From the NCBI GenBank assembly GCA_964525525.1, contig CAZGHD010000088.1, positions 1 through 8,846 on the forward strand: DNA of 8,846 bases. The letters run 5' to 3'. This DNA comes from RGIG2161 sp964525525 (GTDB lineage Bacteria; Bacillota; Clostridia; Oscillospirales; CAG-272). Numbering within the stretch: the first letter of the stretch is position 1; each line of letters opens with the position of its first letter. The notes under the pieces were generated by a model, which saw nothing but the letters and a program-made list of their open reading frames with translations, had not been told where the DNA came from and ran no database searches. The position numbers and the translations under genes are program-made. Positions 1 through 5,917 of the stretch are shown piece by piece.

Positions 1-271
1 TATGAATATGGTTAGGCATAATTATATAACTTTCGATAGATATGTGACCATAAAAATTATCTAATTGATTTATATATTTTTCCGCAATTTCTCCGTATGG
101 CATTAACTTTATACAAAACGGGGCGTCGAGGACGTCGCCCCCTACAATACGGGATAGAATTTGTCGTCTGTTTTCTGTACATATTGTTATGAAATATGCT
201 CCTACGGAATTGTAATCAAAACTTTCTAACCTTGTAGGTTTCCTTTTCGGTAATTTACCTGTCTTATCCAT
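1..271 (-). CDS. REP-associated tyrosine transposase (RAYT, IS200-like Y1 family), 3' end beyond the window
   Basis: Reading the minus strand from the ATG at 271 gives 90 uninterrupted codons up to the window edge, with no stop. The N-terminus has the basic LPKRKPTRLESFDYNSVGAY segment, then YFITICTENRR (first strand of the Y1 domain) and, at residues 85-90, MPNHIH. MPNHIH is the HUH metal-binding motif of IS200/RAYT transposases. The catalytic tyrosine would lie beyond the edge. Proteins of this family nick single-stranded DNA at palindromic REP-like elements and are usually single-copy domesticated genes. The start at 271 is preceded by GGTGAT four bases upstream, which matches the 16S tail. 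In-frame ATGs at 277, 286 and 289 are possible alternatives. The gene is visibly more AT-rich than the enzyme genes to its right, which suggests separate ancestry. Residues about 45-55 are encoded by a GC-rich palindrome. Identification is by motif and overall resemblance. Confidence 0.85.
   Translation of the reverse strand, partial: MDKTGKLPKRKPTRLESFDYNSVGAYFITICTENRRQILSRIVGGDVLDAPFCIKLMPYGEIAEKYINQLDNFYGHISIESYIIMPNHIH
118..143. repeat. GC-rich REP-like palindrome inside the RAYT reading frame
   Basis: GGGGCG at 120-125 pairs with CGCCCC at 136-141. After a T-T mismatch, two further pairs (127-128 with 133-134) close an AGGA loop. On the minus strand the element is preceded by TTGTAG and encodes roughly VGGDVLDAP. 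From memory, hairpins of the form GTAGGGGCG...CGCCCC are dispersed in many copies in Clostridia genomes; only one copy is visible here. Its high GC content contrasts with the AT-rich sequence on both sides. The hairpin is seen directly. Calling it a member of a dispersed repeat family is inference. Confidence 0.6.
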
Positions 272-295
272 ATTCATCACCCACATCATTATGCT

Positions 296-332
296 AAAAA
301 CCGACAAAAGATAAAATCTTTTGTCGGTTTTT
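296..332. terminator. Bidirectional intrinsic terminator after the RpiB-like gene
   Basis: A 17 bp perfect inverted repeat (296-312 with 316-332) has a 3-base loop. Its ends are A5 on one side and T5 on the other, so it reads as a stem with a U tract on both strands. It lies 12 bases past the stop of the RpiB-like gene, which it terminates. It also sits directly upstream of the RAYT start, which insulates that gene from transcription coming from the right. Confidence 0.9.
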
Positions 333-343
333 ATATTAATCAA

Positions 344-919
344 TTACTTCGCTTCGCTGGGTTTAGCGCAGCCGGGGAGATCAACCTCGCCGAGCTTCTT
401 TACCTCAAAGCCGTTTGCCTTGAACTCCTCATAGTCAAACGCCTCGAGCTCATCGTACGCGAGCTTGTGGAACTCGTAGAAGTTAGGCCACCACTCGTAA
501 CCGCTGCCCATATCGTTCTCAAGGAACAGGTCGGCGATCTCGATACCGAGGTTATGACCGATATAGTGACCGCCCATAGCGAGCACGTTACAGTTGTTGC
601 CGGTGATCGCGCGGAGAGCCGCGTGAGGACTTTCAACTACCGCCGCGTGAACGTGGGGGCACTTGCTTGCCGCGATATGTATACCCATTCCGGTACCGCA
701 GAAGATGAGCGCGCGCTCAAATTCTCTTTCAGCGATCTTCGCGCCGACCTTGAGGCCGATGCGGTGGAACATTTCGGGATTCTGCTCGTCCTCGGTCTTA
801 ACGCCGATGTCGGTGACGGTCCAGCCCTTGGACTCAAGGTGAGCTACGATAGCATTTTTCAGTGCAACGCCCGCGATGTCAGCCGCGACCAGCACCTGTT
901 TGTCTTTTACAGTTTTCAT
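344..919 (-). CDS. RpiB/LacA/LacB-family sugar (phosphate) isomerase, divergent member
   Basis: The 191-residue soluble protein belongs to the RpiB/LacAB fold, whose members interconvert aldose and ketose phosphates. Visible family marks are LVAADIAGVALK near the N-terminus, the active-site loop FCGTGMGIHIAASK with the catalytic cysteine at C74, and NNCNVLAMGG at about 108-117. It is about 40 residues longer than typical RpiB (about 150), with an acidic C-terminal tail. It lacks the His after the first Asp (D14-I15 instead of D-H), the HND motif, and the Arg-rich C-terminal stretch that bind ribose 5-phosphate in RpiB. The substrate is therefore probably not ribose 5-phosphate. EryI/DerI/LerI-type tetrulose-phosphate isomerases look nearer in these motifs. 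The start at 919 is set by AGGAGG at 930-935. An upstream in-frame ATG at 973 lies in the promoter, before the transcript begins. It is divergent from the araC gene and presumably works with the pentose operon; this link is inferred. Confidence 0.85.
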   Translation of the reverse strand: MKTVKDKQVLVAADIAGVALKNAIVAHLESKGWTVTDIGVKTEDEQNPEMFHRIGLKVGAKIAEREFERALIFCGTGMGIHIAASKCPHVHAAVVESPHAALRAITGNNCNVLAMGGHYIGHNLGIEIADLFLENDMGSGYEWWPNFYEFHKLAYDELEAFDYEEFKANGFEVKKLGEVDLPGCAKPSEAK

Positions 920-963
920 TGATTTATTTCCTCCTGACCGAAGTCTTTTTATCTCATAAAACA

Positions 964-992
964 ATATTACCACAAAACGCGGAGAATGTCAA
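964..992 (-). promoter_or_regulatory. Sigma-A promoter of the RpiB-like gene
   Basis: On the minus strand TTGACA (987-992) and TAATAT (964-969) are separated by exactly 17 bases, close to consensus. Transcription should start near 957, leaving a leader of about 38 bases with AGGAGG 10 bases before the ATG. ACAATATT occurs at 961-968, overlapping the -10 box, and again at 995-1002, just upstream of the -35 box; this may be a pair of operator half-sites. The rest of the spacer, up to the araC promoter near 1146, is AT-rich and holds a perfect 10 bp palindrome (ATTGTACAAT, 1082-1091). No gene or RNA is evident there. Confidence 0.85.
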
Positions 993-1145
993 ATACAATA
1001 TTCCGTTTGCTATTCTTTTTTTGCACACCGGCGGATTTTCGCGATAAAAAATTGTATTCATATGTACTTTTTTTCCCAATTATTGTACAATCTTGCTCAC
1101 AATTAGTCCAAAGTGTGAATTTCGCTTTTATTTTTAAAATCCCTG

Positions 1146-1154
1146 TGCTATAAT
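1146..1154 (+). promoter_or_regulatory. Extended -10 promoter of the araC-family gene
   Basis: TGCTATAAT at 1146-1154 is a perfect extended -10 element (TG-N-TATAAT). No good -35 box stands 16-18 bases upstream, where the sequence is only T-rich, which suits an extended -10 promoter or one needing an activator. Transcription should begin near 1161, giving a leader of about 56 bases that contains the palindrome at 1181-1198. Confidence 0.7.
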
Positions 1155-1180
1155 GACCTTGTAAAATTCTCCGCAATAAT

Positions 1181-1198
1181 TTGCCGTAATTACGGTAA
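1181..1198. promoter_or_regulatory. Palindrome in the araC leader, possible operator
   Basis: CCGTAATTACGG (1184-1195) is a perfect 12 bp palindrome, extended on both sides to 18 bases with one mismatched pair. It lies between the predicted transcription start and the ribosome binding site, where a bound protein would block transcription and could give autoregulation. Its right half, TTACGGTAAA (1190-1199), recurs exactly at 7313-7322, upstream of melA. The palindrome is seen directly; a role as operator is inference. Confidence 0.4.
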
Positions 1199-1200
1199 AT

Positions 1201-1206
1201 AGGGGG
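1201..1206 (+). promoter_or_regulatory. Ribosome binding site that decides the araC start
   Basis: AGGGGG lies 10 bases before the GTG at 1217. An upstream in-frame GTG at 1208 would overlap the end of this site and leave no spacer, so 1217 is the better start. Confidence 0.6.
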
Positions 1207-1216
1207 TGTGCTTACA

Positions 1217-2086
1217 GTGTTAAAAGAAATACAATATGAAACTATCAAGTTTAAAGACCCCGAGTTCAAGATGAACGTTTATCCGGACGCGGACGTTTTT
1301 TTGACGGCCACCTCGCTGTACTCCCAGCGGATATACCACGAGGAAGTAGAGATAAAATATTTCTACGAGGGTGATACCACTCTCATAGTAGGCTCGGAAA
1401 CCATCGTTGCTCACCCGGGAGACATAGTAATAGTCGACCCGTATGAGTTCCACACCACCGTCTCTATGGGAAAAAAGCGCGGTAAAAACCATCTTTTTAT
1501 GGTCGGTCTGGACTTTTTCAAAGACCGCTCGATCCACGGGCTCGACCTGCGCTCGCTGCTAATCGGTCAGCGGTTGTCATTTAACACTCTGATCCGCGGA
1601 AACACCGAGCTTTCAAATATGCTGTGCCAAATAGCACAGGAGTATAAAAGCCAAAAGGAGCACTATCTTACCGCAATAGAATCTCTGATGGCGCAGGTTT
1701 TCGTCACGCTTCTACGCGAGGCGGTAAAGGACGGAGAATCCGACCCGCCGAGAAGCGAAAATATGCGTTACTATGCGGACATCGACCCCGCCCTGCGGAT
1801 AATCCACACACAGTATATGCGAAAAATAACGGTGGAGGAGCTTGCAGACGCCTGCAACGTGAGCAAATGCTACTTTTGCCGTATATTCAGATACGCAACG
1901 GGACGCACCGCCGTGCAGTATATTACCGAATACCGCCTCAGATTTGCCGAGGCGATGCTGTCAAACACCAAAAAGAACATCTCGCAGATCGCAGAGGAGT
2001 GCGGATTTTCGGATGAAAGTTACTTCTGCCGATGCTACAAAAAGGTCTACGGCGTATCTCCAAAGCAGCAAAAGGCAAATAAATAA
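1217..2086 (+). CDS. AraC-family transcriptional regulator with cupin sensor domain
   Basis: The 289-residue protein has the usual two-part AraC layout. Residues about 20-100 form a cupin-like sensor domain, with a HPGDIVIVDPYEFHT segment at about 66-80 of the kind seen in AraC-type arabinose-binding domains. A helical linker follows. The C-terminal double helix-turn-helix domain covers about 190-285. The first HTH is around ITVEELADACNVSKCYFCRIF (204-224) and the second around NISQIAEECGFSDESYFCRCYKK, ending in the family signature YGVSP. Such proteins bind DNA as dimers and usually activate sugar genes when the sugar is bound. The gene lies between a divergent isomerase gene and the pentose operon, so a pentose or its phosphate is the likely effector (inference). 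It has its own extended -10 promoter and terminator, so it is not cotranscribed with the operon. It starts at GTG. Confidence 0.9.
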   Translation: MLKEIQYETIKFKDPEFKMNVYPDADVFLTATSLYSQRIYHEEVEIKYFYEGDTTLIVGSETIVAHPGDIVIVDPYEFHTTVSMGKKRGKNHLFMVGLDFFKDRSIHGLDLRSLLIGQRLSFNTLIRGNTELSNMLCQIAQEYKSQKEHYLTAIESLMAQVFVTLLREAVKDGESDPPRSENMRYYADIDPALRIIHTQYMRKITVEELADACNVSKCYFCRIFRYATGRTAVQYITEYRLRFAEAMLSNTKKNISQIAEECGFSDESYFCRCYKKVYGVSPKQQKANK

Positions 2087-2093
2087 AACATTC

Positions 2094-2134
2094 AAGCCGA
2101 CGCCGCAAAAATGCGGACGTCGGCTTATTGTTTT
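2094..2134 (+). terminator. Intrinsic terminator of the araC-family gene
   Basis: AAGCCGACG CCGCA (2094-2107) pairs with TGCGG-A-CGTCGGCTT (2112-2126), giving 14 pairs with one bulged A and an AAAA loop, followed by ATTGTTTT. It begins 7 bases after the araC stop and ends only 14 bases before the -35 box of the next operon. Confidence 0.9.
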
Positions 2135-2148
2135 AAAAGCAATTACTG

Positions 2149-2177
2149 TTGAAAAACCGAAATCGGTATGATATAAT
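2149..2177 (+). promoter_or_regulatory. Promoter of the L-xylulose operon
   Basis: TTGAAA (2149-2154) and TATAAT (2172-2177) are separated by 17 bases, and TG at 2169-2170 makes an extended -10. Transcription should start near 2184, giving a leader of about 33 bases. AGGAG (2206-2210) stands 6 bases before the ATG at 2217. The core sequence looks strong by itself, and there is almost no free DNA between the upstream terminator and the -35 box for an activator. Confidence 0.85.
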
Positions 2178-2216
2178 ATAGAAGATAAAAAAGAAATTCC
2201 CCATTAGGAGACGGTT

Positions 2217-3053
2217 ATGAATAAAGAAATATATCTTTCCCTGTACGAAAAGGCAATGCCGGACACCATGTCTATGACCGAGAAAAAAGAGCTTGCGCTC
2301 GCTTGCGGCTACGACGGACTTGAGATAAGCGTTGACGAGAGCGACGCGCGCCTTGCCCGCGTGCTTGATCCTGACGTGAAGCGCGAGACCCTCGGCGAGA
2401 TCAAGTCGGCAGGCATTCCGATAAAGACTATGTGTCTCTCCGGTCAGCGCAGATTCCCGTTCGGCAGCCGCGACAAAGAAGTGCGCGAAAAGAGCCACGA
2501 GATCATCTGCCGCGCGGTCGATTTTTCTTACGACGCAGGCATCCGCGTTATCCAGATTCCGGGATATGACGTTTGGTACGAGGACAGAGGAGACGATACC
2601 CGCGCGTATTTTGCCGAGGGCATTGAGCGCGTGATCCCTTACGCCGCCGCATCCGGCGTTATTATAGCGTTTGAAACGATGGAAAACGATTTTATGAACA
2701 CGTCCGAGAAGGCGATGAAGTACGTTCGCGACATCGCGTCTCCCTATCTTCAGGTCTATCCCGACCTCGGTAACATCAGAAACGGCACCGACGACCCGAT
2801 CTCCGACCTCAAGAGTGCGCGCGGTCACATCGCCGCCGCTCACTTAAAAGAGACTGTAGAGGGCGTGTTCCGCAATATGGAATACGGCGAGGGTCGCGTT
2901 GACTTCGTAGGATGCATCAGAGAGCTTCTCTCCCAGAAGGTGGGAATATACAACTGCGAGTTCTGGTACGACGGCAAGACCGACCCGAAAGAGCTTATCA
3001 CACGCAACCGCGTATACATAGAAAATTGCTTTAAAGCAGCCAAAGGAGAGTAA
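2217..3053 (+). CDS. ulaE: L-ribulose-5-phosphate / L-xylulose-5-phosphate 3-epimerase
   Basis: This cytoplasmic TIM-barrel enzyme of the UlaE/SgbU family interconverts L-xylulose 5-phosphate and L-ribulose 5-phosphate. The 278 residues match the family length (about 284) along the whole protein. Recognisable blocks are LSLYEKAMP (8-15 region), LEISVDESDARL (about 35-46), TMCLSGQRRFPFGS (71-84), IRVIQIPGYDVWY (109-121), YPDLGN (181-186) and AAAHLKE (206-212). The metal-binding and catalytic set of E. coli UlaE maps to E153, D183, H209 and E248, all present. It is the first gene of the operon. Its stop is 6 bases before the kinase start, and the kinase ribosome binding site overlaps its last codons. 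The direction in vivo is inferred from the neighbours: kinase product in, 4-epimerase substrate out. Confidence 0.93.
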   Translation: MNKEIYLSLYEKAMPDTMSMTEKKELALACGYDGLEISVDESDARLARVLDPDVKRETLGEIKSAGIPIKTMCLSGQRRFPFGSRDKEVREKSHEIICRAVDFSYDAGIRVIQIPGYDVWYEDRGDDTRAYFAEGIERVIPYAAASGVIIAFETMENDFMNTSEKAMKYVRDIASPYLQVYPDLGNIRNGTDDPISDLKSARGHIAAAHLKETVEGVFRNMEYGEGRVDFVGCIRELLSQKVGIYNCEFWYDGKTDPKELITRNRVYIENCFKAAKGE

Positions 3054-3059
3054 CTTGAT

Positions 3060-4547
3060 ATGAAAAAATACCTTCTCGGCATTGACAACGGCGGAACGGT
3101 ATCAAAGGCCGCCGTATTTGACACCGAGGGCAGACAGATCCTCAAAAAAGGAATTCAGATCCCCCTCACCGTAAACGAAAACGGACACACCGAGCGTGAC
3201 CCTGCCGATATAATCGCAAAGAATTTCGAGCTGATAAAGAGCATCACGGCGGAGCTTGACGGCGAGATAGCCGCAGTGGGACTCTCCGGTCACGGCAAGG
3301 GACTTTATATGCTTGACCGCGATGGAAAGCCGCTCGGCAACGGCATCGGCTCCACCGACTCACGCGCGCTTGAATACGAGCTTGACGCGCAGAAAAGCGG
3401 GCTCTCCGAGGCAGTTTATCCCTACACTTTCCAGAAAATCCTCGCCTGCCAGCCGGTCTGCCTGCTCCGCTGGCTGAAAGAGAACGACCGCGAGACCTAT
3501 GACAAGATCGGTTCCGTATTCGCGGTAAAGGATCTGGTCGGCTACGCGCTCACCGGCGAGATTGCCGCTGAGATCACCGATATGTCCGGCACCAACCTCG
3601 TCTCTCTCAAAAGCGGCACTTACGACGAAAAGCTGTGCGAGCTTTTCGGTATTCCCGAGATATTCCCGGCGCTTCCCCGCCTGATAAACTCCTGTGACGT
3701 GCGCGGTTACGTTTCCGCAGACGCGGCGGCAAAGACAGGACTCCCCGAGGGTATCCCGGTATCCGGCGGTATGTTTGACATAGACGCTTGCGCGCTCGGC
3801 GCGGGTACCTTTGCAGAGGGCGACCTCTGCGTTATCGCGGGCACCTGGTCGATAAACGAATACATCACCGGCACTCCGGTAAAAGGCGCGGCGATGAACT
3901 CCTACTGGTGCGTTGACGGCTATTATCTCGCCGAGGAAAGCAGTGCGGCGTCTGCCGGCAACCTTGAGTGGATGCGCGATATTTTAAAGGACAGAAGCTA
4001 CGCAGAGCTTGACGCTTTAGCAGAATCGGTTCCCGCTGACAAGAGCGCGGCGGTATTCCTTCCCTTCCTTTACGCGTCAAACCTCGATCCGCTTGCGAAA
4101 GCTTCGCTTGTCGGACTTGAGAGCGGTTACGCTGAGGGTGAGGTCATCCGCGCGATCTACGAGGGCGTGGTTTTCTCCGGCTACACTCATCTTGAAAGAC
4201 TGCTTGACAGTATGGACACTCCCCCCGCTAAATTCAAGCTTGCGGGCGGCGTGGTAAATTCTCCGTTCTGGACACAGATGTTCGCTGACGTTGCGGGAAT
4301 CCCCGTTGAGACTGCCGAGAAGACCGAGCTCGGATGTAAAGGTGCGGCGATGTCCGCAGGCATAGCGGCGGGAATCTTTGGTGACGCGAAAGAAGCGGTC
4401 TCCGCTTGCGTTCGCCCCGGCACTCTGGTAAATCCCGACCCGAAGATGACCGAGATCTACCGCAAAAAATATTCTATCTACCGCAAAACGGAAGAAGCTC
4501 TCCGCCCCGTATGGCAGGAGATGAAGGCATTCAAAGAAAGTAAATAA
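3060..4547 (+). CDS. lyxK: FGGY-family L-xylulose kinase (LyxK type)
   Basis: This is a two-domain sugar kinase of the FGGY family, 495 residues, full length. It phosphorylates a ketopentose with ATP, most likely L-xylulose to L-xylulose 5-phosphate. Domain I starts with GIDNGGTVSKAAVFD (7-21), the phosphate-binding loop. LSGHGKGLYMLDRDGKPLGN (75-94) closely follows the LyxK signature of E. coli. GGMFDIDAC (236-244) supplies the probable catalytic base, D240. The ATP-binding domain II contains AGGVVNSPFW (395-404) and the ELGCKGAAMSAG segment (423-434). The LyxK-like motifs and the adjacent 3- and 4-epimerases favour L-xylulose over L-ribulose; L-ribulokinases of the AraB type are longer (about 560 residues). 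Related enzymes also take 3-keto-L-gulonate, so that remains possible, although no decarboxylase for its phosphate is nearby. The ATG at 3060 follows AAAGGAG that overlaps the previous gene. Confidence 0.88.
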   Translation: MKKYLLGIDNGGTVSKAAVFDTEGRQILKKGIQIPLTVNENGHTERDPADIIAKNFELIKSITAELDGEIAAVGLSGHGKGLYMLDRDGKPLGNGIGSTDSRALEYELDAQKSGLSEAVYPYTFQKILACQPVCLLRWLKENDRETYDKIGSVFAVKDLVGYALTGEIAAEITDMSGTNLVSLKSGTYDEKLCELFGIPEIFPALPRLINSCDVRGYVSADAAAKTGLPEGIPVSGGMFDIDACALGAGTFAEGDLCVIAGTWSINEYITGTPVKGAAMNSYWCVDGYYLAEESSAASAGNLEWMRDILKDRSYAELDALAESVPADKSAAVFLPFLYASNLDPLAKASLVGLESGYAEGEVIRAIYEGVVFSGYTHLERLLDSMDTPPAKFKLAGGVVNSPFWTQMFADVAGIPVETAEKTELGCKGAAMSAGIAAGIFGDAKEAVSACVRPGTLVNPDPKMTEIYRKKYSIYRKTEEALRPVWQEMKAFKESK

Positions 4548-4568
4548 AACGAAAGGAATTTTATAAAA

Positions 4569-5264
4569 ATGCTTGAACAGCTTAAAGAACAGGTATGCAA
4601 GGCGAATCTTGACCTTGTAGAGTATAAAGTAGTTATTTTCACTTGGGGCAACGTAAGTGCTATCGACCGCGAGTCCGGCCTCGTGGTAATCAAGCCGAGC
4701 GGCGTTGATTACAGCGTTATGAAGCCGGAGCATATGGTAGTAGTTGACCTTGACGGCAACGTGGTTGACGGCGATCTCCGTCCCTCCACCGATATGCCCA
4801 CTCACCTTGAGATATACAAGGCGTTCCCCGACGTCGGCGGCGTAGTTCACACCCACTCCATCAACGCTACCGCATGGGCGCAGGCAGGACGTGACATTCC
4901 GCTGTACGGAACCACCCACGCAGACTATTTCCACGGTGCTATCCCCTGCGCGAGAGCGCTTACCACCGAGGAGATCGAGGGCGAGTACGAGAAGAACACC
5001 GGCCTCGTTATTGCTGAAAAGATAGGCGATACCCCCGCGCTTACCCTTCCCGGCGCGCTTGTTAAATCTCACGGCGTGTTCTCTTGGGGCAAGGACGCGG
5101 ACAACGCAGTACATAATGCAGTAGTTATCGAGGCGGTTGCCGAGATGGCAATGAAGACCGAGATAATCAATCCCCGCGTTACCACCGCGGCTGACGCGCT
5201 GATAGAAAAGCACTACAACCGCAAGCACGGCAAAAACGCTTACTACGGACAGAAAAAGATATGA
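4569..5264 (+). CDS. araD: L-ribulose-5-phosphate 4-epimerase (class II aldolase fold)
   Basis: The enzyme converts L-ribulose 5-phosphate to D-xylulose 5-phosphate by a retro-aldol reaction at a zinc site, linking L-pentoses to the pentose phosphate pathway. The length of 231 residues equals that of E. coli AraD. All expected residues are visible: N28 in WGNVS, K42 in IKPSG, D75 in PSTDMPTH, the zinc ligands H94 and H96 in VVHTHS and H168 in KSHGVF, D119 in THADYF, and Y226 in the terminal AYYGQ. The start is set by AAGGAA at 4553-4558, 10 bases before the ATG and 21 bases after the kinase stop. UlaF and SgbE have the same activity and fold, so the symbol araD is by family. The gene overlaps the next start by four bases (ATGA), so the two are probably translated together. 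Confidence 0.95.
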   Translation: MLEQLKEQVCKANLDLVEYKVVIFTWGNVSAIDRESGLVVIKPSGVDYSVMKPEHMVVVDLDGNVVDGDLRPSTDMPTHLEIYKAFPDVGGVVHTHSINATAWAQAGRDIPLYGTTHADYFHGAIPCARALTTEEIEGEYEKNTGLVIAEKIGDTPALTLPGALVKSHGVFSWGKDADNAVHNAVVIEAVAEMAMKTEIINPRVTTAADALIEKHYNRKHGKNAYYGQKKI

Positions 5265-5866
5265 TGACGATAACCTATCCCGTAAAGCGCGGGATATACG
5301 TAAACATGACCAACCGCTGTCCCTGCGCCTGCACCTTTTGTCTGCGCCAAAACGCCGACAGCGTATACGGCTCCGAGCCTCTCTGGCTTGACCGCGAGCC
5401 GACGGTCGAGGAGGTCTGCGCGAGCATCGACGAGTGGAATCTCTCTGAATACGAAGAGATAGTATTCTGCGGATACGGCGAACCGACCGAAAGACTTGAC
5501 GACCTCTTGTCTGTGGCTGAATACGTAAAGTCAAAGAGCAGTATCAGCATCAGAATAAACACAAACGGGCTTGCCGACCTTATCACGGGAGAGCCTACCG
5601 CCCATCGCCTCGAGGGACTTATCGACACCGTGTCGATAAGTCTTAACGCAACTAACGCCGAGGATTACCTAAAAGTAGTCCGCCCCAAATTCGGGATAGA
5701 GTCGTACGACGCTATGCTCGCATTCACCCGTGACTGCGTAAAATACGTTCCGAACGTAGTGATGACGGTAGTTGACGTGGTAACCTCAAAAGAAGAACAG
5801 GAAAAATCCCGCGAGATATGCGAATCTCTCGGCGCAAAGCTCCGCGTACGCCCGTTTGAAGAATAG
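5261..5866 (+). CDS. Small radical SAM protein, TatD-linked family type
   Basis: The 201-residue protein has the radical SAM cluster motif C20-xxx-C24-xx-C27 (in TNRCPCACTFCLRQ), which holds a 4Fe-4S cluster that cleaves S-adenosylmethionine. FCGYGEPTE follows in place of the GGE motif, then IRINTNGLADLITG and VSISLNATNAEDYLKVVRPKFG. These blocks match what I remember of the 'TatD-linked radical SAM' family (TIGR04038), usually about 200 residues and of unknown function. There is no SPASM or other auxiliary cysteine cluster, and no long C-terminal domain. No tatD gene is present; instead it overlaps the 4-epimerase gene by four bases as the last gene of the pentose operon. Start 5261 or the next ATG at 5264 are both possible, and the weak ribosome site suggests translational coupling. 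The substrate is unknown. Confidence 0.85.
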   Translation: MMTITYPVKRGIYVNMTNRCPCACTFCLRQNADSVYGSEPLWLDREPTVEEVCASIDEWNLSEYEEIVFCGYGEPTERLDDLLSVAEYVKSKSSISIRINTNGLADLITGEPTAHRLEGLIDTVSISLNATNAEDYLKVVRPKFGIESYDAMLAFTRDCVKYVPNVVMTVVDVVTSKEEQEKSREICESLGAKLRVRPFEE

Positions 5867-5903
5867 AAAAAACAGGGCTGCCTTTGTGACAGACCTGTTT
5901 TTT
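5867..5903. terminator. Shared bidirectional terminator between the pentose operon and melA
   Basis: AAAAAACAGG (5867-5876) pairs with CCTGTTTTTT (5894-5903). After one G-A mismatch, CTG (5878-5880) pairs with CAG (5890-5892), leaving a 9-base loop. Both strands end in a run of six T, so it can stop the plus-strand operon, directly after its stop codon, and the convergent melA transcript. Confidence 0.88.
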
Positions 5904-5917
5904 ATGTTCGGATTTTA

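Noticed and set aside
920..973. Longer N-terminus for the RpiB-like protein starting at 973
   Set aside because: The extra 18 residues would be encoded across the -10 box and mostly before the predicted transcription start. AGGAGG at 930-935 serves the ATG at 919, after which the family similarity begins.
1097..1118. TCACA...TGTGA inverted pair resembling a CRP site
   Set aside because: The arms are separated by 12 bases and point the wrong way for TGTGA-N6-TCACA, and such CRP sites are not expected in this type of organism.
920..1216. Search for a riboswitch, small RNA, tRNA or CRISPR array in the main spacer
   Set aside because: Apart from promoters and short palindromes there is no multi-stem conserved structure, tRNA-like fold or spaced repeat array; the araC leader is only about 56 bases.
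2133..2843. Open frame of 236 codons on the minus strand
   Set aside because: It overlaps the operon promoter and most of the 3-epimerase gene, shows no known motif, and has no ribosome binding or promoter logic of its own.
4077..5534. Long open frame of 485 codons on the minus strand
   Set aside because: It lies opposite the kinase, 4-epimerase and radical SAM genes, which all have full-length family matches. Its protein is Arg/Ser-rich with no recognisable motif, as expected from a shadow frame in G/C-biased codons.
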